Of a stretch of DNA of 64,000 nucleotides, positions 46,808-55,248 are shown piece after piece. The notes beneath the pieces are model-generated. The model was given only the letters and a program-made list of their open reading frames with translations. It was not told the origin of the DNA and did no database searches. Each line of letters starts with the position of its first letter. Within the stretch, counting starts at the first letter, position 1. The position numbers and the translations under genes are program-made. Origin of the DNA: Alkalimarinus alittae (GTDB taxonomy: Bacteria; Pseudomonadota; Gammaproteobacteria; Pseudomonadales; Oleiphilaceae); assembly GCF_026016465.1 (NCBI RefSeq), contig NZ_CP100390.1, forward strand, positions 2,084,001-2,148,000, in the 5' to 3' direction.

Positions 46808-47905
46808 ATGGAAGAAGTAAAAGCGATACCAAGTAGCACTAAACTTAAGGAAGACAAGCTGGAGCTATTAAAGTCTTCAACTGCTGACCCTCTATTCAAC
46901 AGCCCAATACTACAAGATCTTTGGTGGACCATTTGGGGTAAGCCTAACAACTTCAAGTTACAGGAAATTTATATTCTACGGGCTGGTCAGCTAGCCGCAT
47001 GGCTGCCGTTGTATATTGATGCATTTAAAATTAAAAAGGTTGTCAATATACGTCGCCTCCAATTCGTTGGTACTAATTATCAAAATATTGTAACGCCTCG
47101 GGTAGAATACATTGACATCGTAGCAGGTAAGGGGAGTAACGCAGAAAAAGCCGAAGCAGTATCTGAACTTAATAATGTAGAGTGGGATGATTTTATTGTA
47201 AGAGACACATATGTTGATGGCGTTTTATCAAGCCTTTTAATAAAAGAGGCGCTTAGGCGTAAATGGCTTGTGCGAACTATACATGAAGATGTGGCGTACT
47301 CTATTGACTGTACAGGTAGTGCAAAAAACTACTTTGCCTCGAGAGGTAAAAATACAAGGTTGAAAATTTTTAACAGGCGGACATTGCTAGCTACGATAGG
47401 GACTGTTGAAATTAAAAACTACTTCCCTGATAAAATAGATGTCTTTTTTGACATTATGGAGAGATTTCATAAATTACGGTGGGGGGATGTATTTTCAACT
47501 AATTCTCTTTTATTTCATAAGAGTCTTATACACGAATTAGCTGAAAGGGGCGCTACAATTAACCTTTCTGCGTTGATGGTTAATAATGTTTGTGAGTCTG
47601 TTGTGTATGACATTCAATATTTTAATAAAGTTTACAATATTCAGTCTGCATATAATGAGAGCTTTCATAAAAAAATATCATTAGGTAGTTTGCACTTAGG
47701 CTACTCGATTGAAAATGCTTTCGACAATACTTCTGTTAGTAATTATGACTTTTTGGCTGGAGGTGGAAAGAATACTTATTATAAAAAAAGTTTAGCTACA
47801 ACTGAAGTCAGGTTACACTCATTACAAATTGTAAGATCACTGAAGTTGAAATTGATGTACTTAGTCAAAGGCTATGCAGACCGTATTGCTAGACTGTTAA
47901 AATAA
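46808..47905 (+). CDS. BcsL/CelD-type GNAT acyltransferase
   Basis: 365 aa. The PF13480-like pattern is present: SPILQDLWWTIWGKPNNFKLQEIYILRAGQLAAWLPLYI in the N-terminal half. In the C-terminal half YFASRGKNTRLKIFNRRT (about 180-197) precedes a GNAT fold with INLSALMVNNVCESVVYDIQYFNKVYNIQSAYNESFHKKISLGSLHLGYSIENAF. Proteins of this kind occur in exosortase-linked EPS loci beside FemAB-like members and probably acylate or aminoacylate the polymer. The substrate is unknown. Confidence 0.78.
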   Translation: MEEVKAIPSSTKLKEDKLELLKSSTADPLFNSPILQDLWWTIWGKPNNFKLQEIYILRAGQLAAWLPLYIDAFKIKKVVNIRRLQFVGTNYQNIVTPRVEYIDIVAGKGSNAEKAEAVSELNNVEWDDFIVRDTYVDGVLSSLLIKEALRRKWLVRTIHEDVAYSIDCTGSAKNYFASRGKNTRLKIFNRRTLLATIGTVEIKNYFPDKIDVFFDIMERFHKLRWGDVFSTNSLLFHKSLIHELAERGATINLSALMVNNVCESVVYDIQYFNKVYNIQSAYNESFHKKISLGSLHLGYSIENAFDNTSVSNYDFLAGGGKNTYYKKSLATTEVRLHSLQIVRSLKLKLMYLVKGYADRIARLLK

Positions 47906-48065
47906 ATCATTCCGTTACCTTATTTTGATTGCAAGCTTTCAGGTGCTATGCATTTAGAGTTCAAGCCTCTATAATTCACTCATTTCGTCTAGGCCGCCAC
48001 CCTTAGTTTACCTAGTCTTTAAAAAATTGAGGTTGAGGGGAAACAGTACAAAGGAAGTATTTGAA

Positions 48066-49103
48066 ATGAAAACTAGCTTGGTCATACTTAAAAACTCTGT
48101 CGGTGGGTTCCCTCAGTTACTAGATGAAGTTGAATCAATTTTAACACCTCATTTTTATAGTGCTTTAAACACTGATAACATTAATGTTGTAGAGGCGCTA
48201 TATGTTCAGTACGAAGAATTAGTCGTCCCTTTATTAAAAATAGAAGATAATAAAGTTTTTATATTTTATTGTAGCTCGCAGCACTCTAGTTATTATAATT
48301 ATATTTTTGACATCATGATGGATGCTCAAAGCCGTGGCGCGATACTTATCCCCTCTCTAGATCATTTAAAAAGTCATGAAAATAAATTCTATCAAGAATT
48401 ATATAAAGCTAGATTAACAATACCTACTCCAAAGTCTTGGCTATTGGGAAGTATTGAAGATATAGCATATTTAGTTCGGAGCGGGCTTGATTTTCCTGTT
48501 ATTGCTAAGTTACCACAGGGGTTTGGTAGTAAAACTGTTTCCAAAATCAATTCTCTTGAAGATTTGCTCGATTATAGTCGTACGCACTTAACGCCAACCG
48601 TTAAACCTCGTAAAAACATATTTAAATATAAAAAGTCTCTCAAAAAATATAAAGATAAATACCCTACAAACACAGGCAGTATCGTCTTACAAGAGTTTAT
48701 TCCACAGCAAACCCATGACTGGAAGGTGTTAGTGATCGGTAATAAAGTCTTTTCTTTAAAGAGATATACCAGAGATAATGACTTTAGAGCTTCAGGTAGT
48801 GGAAATTTTTCTGGCGATGAGCTCCCTTCTTTGGAGTTGGTTGATTTTGCATACAACGTAAAACAAAAATTAAAAACACCTTGGGTGTCGATGGATATCA
48901 TAGAGTCCCCTAGAGGTTATCTCATTATTGAGTATCAATGTATCCATTTTGGGCCATATACGGTCACTTCAAGCAAACAACATTATTTACTTGAAGATAA
49001 TAGTTGGCGTTTAGTTAAAGCCCCCGCAATTTATGAAGAAGAGTTGGCGACTAGTCTCATCTCAACTATTAGGGGTGAGAGTTCAGAGTTGGCTGTTAAG
49101 TAA
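48066..49103 (+). CDS. ATP-grasp protein of the EPS locus
   Basis: About 345 aa. I chose the ATG at 48066 (MKTSLVILKNSVGG) because AAGGAAG lies 10-16 nt upstream; the 13-codon longer frame lacks a site. ATP-grasp features are PVIAKLPQGFGSKTVSKI (about 155-172), VLQEFIPQQTHDWKVLVIGNKVFSLKRYTRDNDFRASGSG (the RimK-like lid and Arg), and PWVSMDIIESPRGYLIIEYQ with metal-binding acids. These enzymes ligate a carboxylate to an amine or thiol through an acyl phosphate. It may attach an amino acid to the uronic acid of the polymer. Confidence 0.82.
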   Translation: MKTSLVILKNSVGGFPQLLDEVESILTPHFYSALNTDNINVVEALYVQYEELVVPLLKIEDNKVFIFYCSSQHSSYYNYIFDIMMDAQSRGAILIPSLDHLKSHENKFYQELYKARLTIPTPKSWLLGSIEDIAYLVRSGLDFPVIAKLPQGFGSKTVSKINSLEDLLDYSRTHLTPTVKPRKNIFKYKKSLKKYKDKYPTNTGSIVLQEFIPQQTHDWKVLVIGNKVFSLKRYTRDNDFRASGSGNFSGDELPSLELVDFAYNVKQKLKTPWVSMDIIESPRGYLIIEYQCIHFGPYTVTSSKQHYLLEDNSWRLVKAPAIYEEELATSLISTIRGESSELAVK

Positions 49104-49229
49104 GTTTTACGGGGTGTTGTATGTTGGTTAGTTTGCGTTATTAAGAGCCTGCATTAAGCCTGAGACGACCAAGCTATTATAATATTTCACTACCAGCCTT
49201 ATAAATGATTAAAAAGAAGGGAATATTCT

Positions 49230-50168
49230 GTGCCATCTAAAGGTTATCAGCCAAGAGTTTCGATTGTTATACCTGTTTACAACGCTGAGAAGTATCTAGT
49301 TAAAACACTAAACTCGATTTTAGACCAGAGTTATAAAAATATCGAGGTTATACTGGTTGATGACTGCTCTACAGATCGTTCTAAAGCTGTCATCGAGCCG
49401 TTTTTGAATGACACCATTAAGTATTACTGCGAGAGTAAAAATAATGGAGGTCCTGCTGTACCTAGAAATACTGGTATAAGAAAATCTAAAGGTGATCTGG
49501 TGATGCTCTTTGATTCAGATGACATCATGTTATCTGGTAAGGTTGAAAAAAGCGTAAGTGCATTTATGGCTAGTCCAAACGTTGGTTTGGTTTGTACTGG
49601 CTTTCAATCAATTGGATTAAATGGTGAGTTGTTAAATGAAGATTATTTATCAGATTATCAAACTTTCAGAGTAGATTTCACTCCTGTATCAAATGGAGAA
49701 TATAAGCTATCGAGTCCTGATGCTTATAAAGCTTTATGTTTATCTAATTTCGTTGGTACTTCGAGTGTAGTTATACCAAGAAAAGTATTTGAAGATGTTG
49801 GTTACTTTGATGAAGCATTGAGTAATTGTGATGATGCTGATATGTGGTATCGAATTGCGCTTAAATATGACTTCTTATTTATTGATCACATATTACACCA
49901 ATACCGAATTAATCCAGGTGGTATAAGTTCGAGAGGTGGTAAAAATGCCCTTAGCAGAATTGTTGTTCATGAAAAGCAACTTAAACTAGAACAAAATAAA
50001 GAAAATTTATTGGCCATTAATTGTTCCTTGGTTCGAAACTATTTAAGTCTGGCAAGGTTTTACATCGATACTAATCGTTCATTAGATGCAAGAAAGCTGA
50101 TTATAAAAGCTTTTTGCATAACGCCATCGATTTCAGCAGTTAAGTTGTTCATCAAAACTTTTGTGTAA
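49230..50168 (+). CDS. Family 2 glycosyltransferase (paralogue A)
   Basis: 312 aa. VSIVIPVYNAEKYLVKTLNSILDQSYKNIEVILVDDCSTD (about 10-49) and the DxD in LFDSDDIMLSGKVE define the GT-A core. NNGGPAVPRNTGI and SNCDDADMWYRIALKY are shared with the gene at 51760. GTG start with AAGAAGGGA upstream. It sits 6 bp before the flippase gene and is AT-rich. Confidence 0.9.
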   Translation: MPSKGYQPRVSIVIPVYNAEKYLVKTLNSILDQSYKNIEVILVDDCSTDRSKAVIEPFLNDTIKYYCESKNNGGPAVPRNTGIRKSKGDLVMLFDSDDIMLSGKVEKSVSAFMASPNVGLVCTGFQSIGLNGELLNEDYLSDYQTFRVDFTPVSNGEYKLSSPDAYKALCLSNFVGTSSVVIPRKVFEDVGYFDEALSNCDDADMWYRIALKYDFLFIDHILHQYRINPGGISSRGGKNALSRIVVHEKQLKLEQNKENLLAINCSLVRNYLSLARFYIDTNRSLDARKLIIKAFCITPSISAVKLFIKTFV

Positions 50169-50174
50169 TAGATT

Positions 50175-51752
50175 ATGTCATCAACGTTATCATCTCGTTT
50201 TTTAAAAAGCTCAGCTCTTAGGATAGTAGAAACCTTTCTTGGCATCATAATTGGCTTTTTTATGCTGCCGTTTATGGTTGCGAGCCTAGGGGAGCATCTT
50301 TATGGTATCTGGATTATTGTGTCTAGTATTACTGGGGCCCTTTATATATTTGATCTTGGGTTTGCTACTGCGGTAACACGCTATATATCAAAGTCTCTCG
50401 CTGTAGATGACAGAAAAGAAACCAGCAAAATTGTCTCTTCGGCTTTTTTTATCTACTTTATTCTTGCGCTGGTAATAATGGTTGTATCGCTAGCGGCTAG
50501 TTTTTTTGCAACTCATTGGGACGTTGATGCTGATAACGCCAATCTAGTTCAAATATTGGTCATTATTACAGGCGTTAATATTGCTCTGGAATTTCCATTC
50601 AAAGCGTTTTCTGGCATCGCGGCTTATCACATGCGTTATGACTTATTAGCGCTTTCACGTATCGTTTTTAAAATATTGTCTACGGCTGCTATTGTCTGGG
50701 CTGTTATGACAGGCTACCAATTAATTGCCATCGCATTAATTGGTTTATTGGCATCGATTTTATCTAACTTTACGTTTTATTTTATAGCTAAATATCTTGA
50801 GCCCAATGTTAATGTAAAGTTTAGTTATATCGATAAAGCTATCATTAAATCGTTATCAGGCTATAGCGCTTGGGTGTTTTTCATAGACATGTCTCGAATG
50901 TTAAAAGAACGGGGCGATTTATGGGTTATAGGGTATTTATTGAGCGCTGCTCAGTTGACGGTTTACTATGTTGCATTACGGTTAGTCGATTATGCGGTAC
51001 AGATACTGGTTAGTGCGGTCAATATGACCACACCATTAATCACCGCGGATTATGCCAAAGGGGATATTAAAGCGCTGGTACAAAAAATTTACCTGTTTAG
51101 TCGTTTAAATTCGATATTGGCGCTTATTACGATTTTTGGCTTTGTCCTTTTTGCTCAAGAAGTATTTCAGTTCTGGATGGGGGGTACATTTGATGCCTCA
51201 ACAGCATATACCATCTGTTGTATTGTATTATTCGGTAAAATGTTAGCTTTTGCTAACTCCCCTGTAGCGAATGCGTTAATGGCTATTAACAAACCCCGCA
51301 CTTTGTCAATTATAACGGCAGGTGAAGCCGTAGTGTCGCTGACCGCAACTTTTTTATTGGTTTATTACTATGGCCTAGAGGGGGCGGCGTTAGGCGTTGT
51401 TTTCCCGCTTTTATTTACCCGTACGGTGTTAATTCACTTATGCCTACAGCGTGATATAGACTTTTCTATTCTTACTATTTATCGCAACCTCCTAAAGAGT
51501 GCCGCGGTGTTGGCCGTTCCGTTTTGTACGGTTTTGTATATAAAGTCACAACTACTTAGCGATATATCGTTCGCTTACTTTATTGGGTTGATTGGCTTAT
51601 TTGTGTTAATGACTTACCTGTCTATCTCGTTTATGTTTACGAAGAAAGAGCAAGAGGCCTTGAGCCATGTTTTGCCTAGTAAGTTATACCGTTTGTTATT
51701 TGGTGTTAGGCTCGCGTTGGCTCACCATCAGCGAGTAGAAAGGAATTCATAG
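50175..51752 (+). CDS. wzx: Wzx-type polysaccharide flippase
   Basis: 525 aa with about 12-14 membrane helices. It is a polysaccharide-transport/MATE-like protein; MVASLGEHLYGIWIIVSSITGALYIFDLGFATAVTRYISKSLA (about 32-74) is a typical Wzx N-terminal region. It should move lipid-linked repeat units to the periplasmic side for the Wzy-like polymerase encoded at 44565. It lies between two related glycosyltransferases, within one transcription unit. Confidence 0.9.
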   Translation: MSSTLSSRFLKSSALRIVETFLGIIIGFFMLPFMVASLGEHLYGIWIIVSSITGALYIFDLGFATAVTRYISKSLAVDDRKETSKIVSSAFFIYFILALVIMVVSLAASFFATHWDVDADNANLVQILVIITGVNIALEFPFKAFSGIAAYHMRYDLLALSRIVFKILSTAAIVWAVMTGYQLIAIALIGLLASILSNFTFYFIAKYLEPNVNVKFSYIDKAIIKSLSGYSAWVFFIDMSRMLKERGDLWVIGYLLSAAQLTVYYVALRLVDYAVQILVSAVNMTTPLITADYAKGDIKALVQKIYLFSRLNSILALITIFGFVLFAQEVFQFWMGGTFDASTAYTICCIVLFGKMLAFANSPVANALMAINKPRTLSIITAGEAVVSLTATFLLVYYYGLEGAALGVVFPLLFTRTVLIHLCLQRDIDFSILTIYRNLLKSAAVLAVPFCTVLYIKSQLLSDISFAYFIGLIGLFVLMTYLSISFMFTKKEQEALSHVLPSKLYRLLFGVRLALAHHQRVERNS

Positions 51753-51759
51753 TATCAAC

Positions 51760-52704
51760 ATGAAAATATCAATTGTAATACCCACTTATAATTCGGCTGC
51801 CTATATAACAGAGACGTTAAACTCGTTGATAGAGCAAGCGTATGCCGATCAAGAAATTATTGTTGTGGATGATGGCTCTACAGATAATACGCCAGCTATT
51901 ATGGCGGCGTTTACTAATCGTTATTCATTTATCAGTTATACAGTGATTGAAAATAACGGTGGGCCTGCTAAACCTCGAAATGTCGGTATAGGCTTAGCGA
52001 CAGGTGATGTTGTCTTTCTGTTTGATTCTGATGATATTGCATTGCCGGGTAAATTTACAGAGGCTATGAAGGTGTTTGAGCAAGAGCCTTCCGTTGGCAT
52101 GGTGACAACCAATTTCTCAATTGTGGATAGTGACGCTAAGAACATTGTAAGAAATAGAATGATCGATGATTATGTTTCTTTGCAGTCAATATTAGGCCGT
52201 AAAATTACAGATAATGCCTATTTTGTTGAATCTAGTGATGCATTTGCGGCATTGATTTCAGCTAATTATGTAGGAACACCCGGCGTAGGAATAAGAAAAG
52301 AAATACTGGCAAAAATAGGCGGTTTTGATGAAACATTAAGACATATTGATGACCGAGAAATGTGGTTGAGAGTGGCCTATGAAACCAATATTGGTTATAT
52401 CTCCGAACCTAGTTTTTTGTATAGAAACCATGAGCAGAGCATTTCTAAGAAACGTTCGAGTCTTCAATCTAAAGAACGATTAATGGTTGCCAAAAAGTTA
52501 GAGCGGTTACCTAAGTCTCAACAAGCCTCTAAGAATCTCAAGGTGTTTAAATCAAAGAATTATTATGAGCTTGGAATGGCTATGCTTAAACAGCCAAATG
52601 CTCGCTTGGATGCATTCAACTGTTTTTTCAATAGCTTTTTATGCCGGCCTCATGTCGCTGCATTTAAAGGCTTAATCAAAGCAATAATCGGGCGGAAATA
52701 CTAA
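51760..52704 (+). CDS. Family 2 glycosyltransferase (paralogue B)
   Basis: 314 aa. It has ISIVIPTYNSAAYITETLNSLIEQAYADQEIIVVDDGSTD (about 3-42), NNGGPAKPRNVGI, the DxD in LFDSDDIALPGKF, and DDREMWLRVAYETN. It is related along its length to the enzyme at 49230, suggesting duplication. It starts 7 bp after the flippase stop. The convergent gene ends only 9 bp away, and no terminator lies between them. Confidence 0.9.
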   Translation: MKISIVIPTYNSAAYITETLNSLIEQAYADQEIIVVDDGSTDNTPAIMAAFTNRYSFISYTVIENNGGPAKPRNVGIGLATGDVVFLFDSDDIALPGKFTEAMKVFEQEPSVGMVTTNFSIVDSDAKNIVRNRMIDDYVSLQSILGRKITDNAYFVESSDAFAALISANYVGTPGVGIRKEILAKIGGFDETLRHIDDREMWLRVAYETNIGYISEPSFLYRNHEQSISKKRSSLQSKERLMVAKKLERLPKSQQASKNLKVFKSKNYYELGMAMLKQPNARLDAFNCFFNSFLCRPHVAAFKGLIKAIIGRKY

Positions 52705-52713
52705 ACCGTTTTA

Positions 52714-53913
52714 TTAGGTAGCCTTACTGAGGTTTAACGCTCGCCGCCATTTTCTTGAGTTTCTTGATGACATTCTACCCATACGCAACAGTGTCTCAAT
52801 TGATGCTTTTGTAGCTTCGCCTTGGTTATCTAAAAAGTAATCTGCTAGCGCTCTTCTACCTACGCTCTTGAGCGCTGGGTTTTGCAGTTGTTGATCTAAA
52901 AGCGGTTTTATTTCATCAATTTGGGTAAAGCTTGTTGAGGCATCTTTGTAGAGCTTTAATGTTGTTGGGTCGGTGAAGACTTCATCGGTTGCGTTATAAA
53001 AAAGAATAGGGCGGTCGAGTAAGCTATATTCAACAATGACAGAGCTTAGATCGGTCACAAACGCATCGGCGATGGATAACAGTGGTTGAATCTGGCTGCG
53101 TCTCACTAATTTAAAGTTCGCACATGTTTGTTCAACGCGCTGCAATTGGTTGATGAGTGCTTGAGAGTCAAAATGTTCACTCGACTCTTTATTGCTCAAC
53201 CTGGGGTTAGTCCATATTTTTTCATGGGCGGTTTGAATAACGTTATGGTCTGGGTAATCCGTTGATATTTGTTCGGCAATCGCTGACTCGAGTGTTCGTA
53301 GAATCGATGATTCAGTCCAATGAGACGCTATTAATATCGTTTGCTTATTGGGGTCTAACCCTAAACTTGCTAATATTTTATCTCGGTTTTGTTTTTTATT
53401 GATTAAGTTGTCTGTTTTCATGAAGCCAGTAGGGAAGAATAACTTCTTTTCATTCGATATAGTGCCCGGCTTATATTCTTCTATTTTGTCTCTAAAGCTT
53501 CTGCCTATACCAAATACAATATCGACTTCAGGGTGGCAAGATTGCTTTTCTGTGTAATCAGTAATACCAAAAGCTGCACCATGAGACATTGATACTTTCA
53601 AACAATTTCGCTTAAAATATAAATGGGGCATATCGGTATAAATGACGTAGTGAATTTTGGTCAACGACGCTTTTTGAGGTGATATAAAATAGGTATCGAC
53701 CAGTTCATCATGCACAGGGTTATTTATAGAAGGTCTATTAACTGAAGTGATATAGACTTTGAATCGAGAGTCTTTAACCATTTGTTTAATGAGCGGTAGC
53801 TGGCACATTAAACCGAACTTATTGGTTATTACAAACATGACACGAATAGGGCCAAAGTTCTCATGAACAATATCGTCGAACTTTTTAAGTAACGTAATAA
53901 CTTTTTGCTTCAT
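52714..53913 (-). CDS. CDP-glycerol glycerophosphotransferase-like protein
   Basis: 399 aa. The PF04464-type C-terminal half has KVSMSHGAAFGITDYTEK (His-Gly motif, about 127-144), FFPTGFMKTDNL, ILIASHWTESS, and LLSIADAFVTDLSSVIVEYSLLDRPILFYN (SD-S-S-V motif). Teichoic-acid family members transfer glycerol- or ribitol-phosphate; gram-negative relatives build phosphate-containing capsules or LPS decorations. No CDP-glycerol synthase gene is visible here. A polyol-phosphate substituent is the likely outcome. It has no membrane segment. Confidence 0.8.
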   Translation of the reverse strand: MKQKVITLLKKFDDIVHENFGPIRVMFVITNKFGLMCQLPLIKQMVKDSRFKVYITSVNRPSINNPVHDELVDTYFISPQKASLTKIHYVIYTDMPHLYFKRNCLKVSMSHGAAFGITDYTEKQSCHPEVDIVFGIGRSFRDKIEEYKPGTISNEKKLFFPTGFMKTDNLINKKQNRDKILASLGLDPNKQTILIASHWTESSILRTLESAIAEQISTDYPDHNVIQTAHEKIWTNPRLSNKESSEHFDSQALINQLQRVEQTCANFKLVRRSQIQPLLSIADAFVTDLSSVIVEYSLLDRPILFYNATDEVFTDPTTLKLYKDASTSFTQIDEIKPLLDQQLQNPALKSVGRRALADYFLDNQGEATKASIETLLRMGRMSSRNSRKWRRALNLSKAT

Positions 53914-54110
53914 GCAACTCTCAGCGGTTGTGTAACCAATAAAGTGAAACTGGGTAAAGGGTTACAGCTTATTAACGTCATGTACTGGCTATAATGACAC
54001 TAAAAAAAGCCGATTAATTAAAGACTTAAATTAACAGGTATTTTAACTGAGGCAAGGGGGGGATGTGAACTATATCTATGTTAAACAGTGTAATACCTGT
54101 TTATAGGACT

Positions 54111-55037
54111 TTAATGCTGGCCTACTTTTCTTTTTTTATATTGAGAAATCTGACCTTTAATAAAGTTATAACGAATAAAGTGGCTAAAAAAGGCATGGTG
54201 TTTATGCCTTATGCGGTCTGAAAGCATCAGCAGCTTATGTATTAAGGCTTTTTTGTATAGATACCTAGGGGCACCAAACCAAGATTTACAGTCGGGGATA
54301 GACGATTTTGCCGCGTCACCTTTTCCGTGTCTAAATGCGCGACCTGCGAGCCAGTCTAGGCAGAGTTGGTTTTCACGTATTTGATGAAATACAACAGCAG
54401 CAGGTAAAAAAGCTGATTTGTAACCTGCCTTATGGGCACGCAATAAAAATTCAGTTTCACTGCCCATCACATAGTCTGAGCCATTCGGACCTATGTTGGG
54501 GTTGAACGTAAAGCCTGCGTCGATGATCTTTCTTCTAATTGCCATATTCGGGCCCCAGATTTGACCGGGTCTAATTGCGCCTTCTTTAAACTCAGGGTTT
54601 GTTATAACTAACGCATCGCGAATAGAGTGATGGGATAAATTAATTCTGCTATCAACGCTTATGTTGGGATAGCTAGGTTTGATAGTGCCGCCGAACATAT
54701 CAAAGTCAGGGTTTCGATTAATGCCGTTATAAAGCTCGGTTAACCAGTTAGGTTGGGCAATAATATCGTCGTCGGTAAATACTAAAATCCCCCCTTGAGC
54801 GAGAGGGAGTGCTTTATTTAAGGCCGAGTTTTTCCCTGGCGCTTTTTCGCTGAGGTAGGTAATGGGTAATGTTGATTGATATGCGTTTACTAGCTGCTCT
54901 GTTTGTTGTCTAACCCCATTATCAACAACGATAATTTCCCATTTTAAATGCGCTATATTAATACCGGTGAAGCTGTCTAATGTTTTCTGTAAAATCGCGT
55001 CACGATTAAAAGTAGCGAGTATTACTGATATATCCAT
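54111..55037 (-). CDS. Family 2 glycosyltransferase
   Basis: 308 aa. ISVILATFNRDAILQKTLDSF (about 3-23), IIVVDNGVRQQTEQL, the DxD in VFTDDDIIAQPNWLTELY and GSETEFLLRAHKAGY (ED-like catalytic region) are present. The type resembles enzymes of exosortase-linked loci. It is preceded by the CDP-glycerol-type gene's promoter side (197 bp gap) and lies downstream of the Kelch protein gene. Confidence 0.88.
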   Translation of the reverse strand: MDISVILATFNRDAILQKTLDSFTGINIAHLKWEIIVVDNGVRQQTEQLVNAYQSTLPITYLSEKAPGKNSALNKALPLAQGGILVFTDDDIIAQPNWLTELYNGINRNPDFDMFGGTIKPSYPNISVDSRINLSHHSIRDALVITNPEFKEGAIRPGQIWGPNMAIRRKIIDAGFTFNPNIGPNGSDYVMGSETEFLLRAHKAGYKSAFLPAAVVFHQIRENQLCLDWLAGRAFRHGKGDAAKSSIPDCKSWFGAPRYLYKKALIHKLLMLSDRIRHKHHAFFSHFIRYNFIKGQISQYKKRKVGQH

Positions 55038-55248
55038 ATATTAATAATCCAACTCTTACTAATCATTATTTTATTAGTAATCTAGGCTATATTGATGTGC
55101 TTTTCAAGCAGCTGAAAGGCTTAAGTACAGCTTTCGTTTTCAGTTGCAGCGCGGTTCTCATTTTAAATCGATAGCCTATTTAAACGTTACTTTGTTACAA
55201 ATAGACTACCGTTTTTGGTTTATTTTAAATATTTAGTCCTGTTAACGG

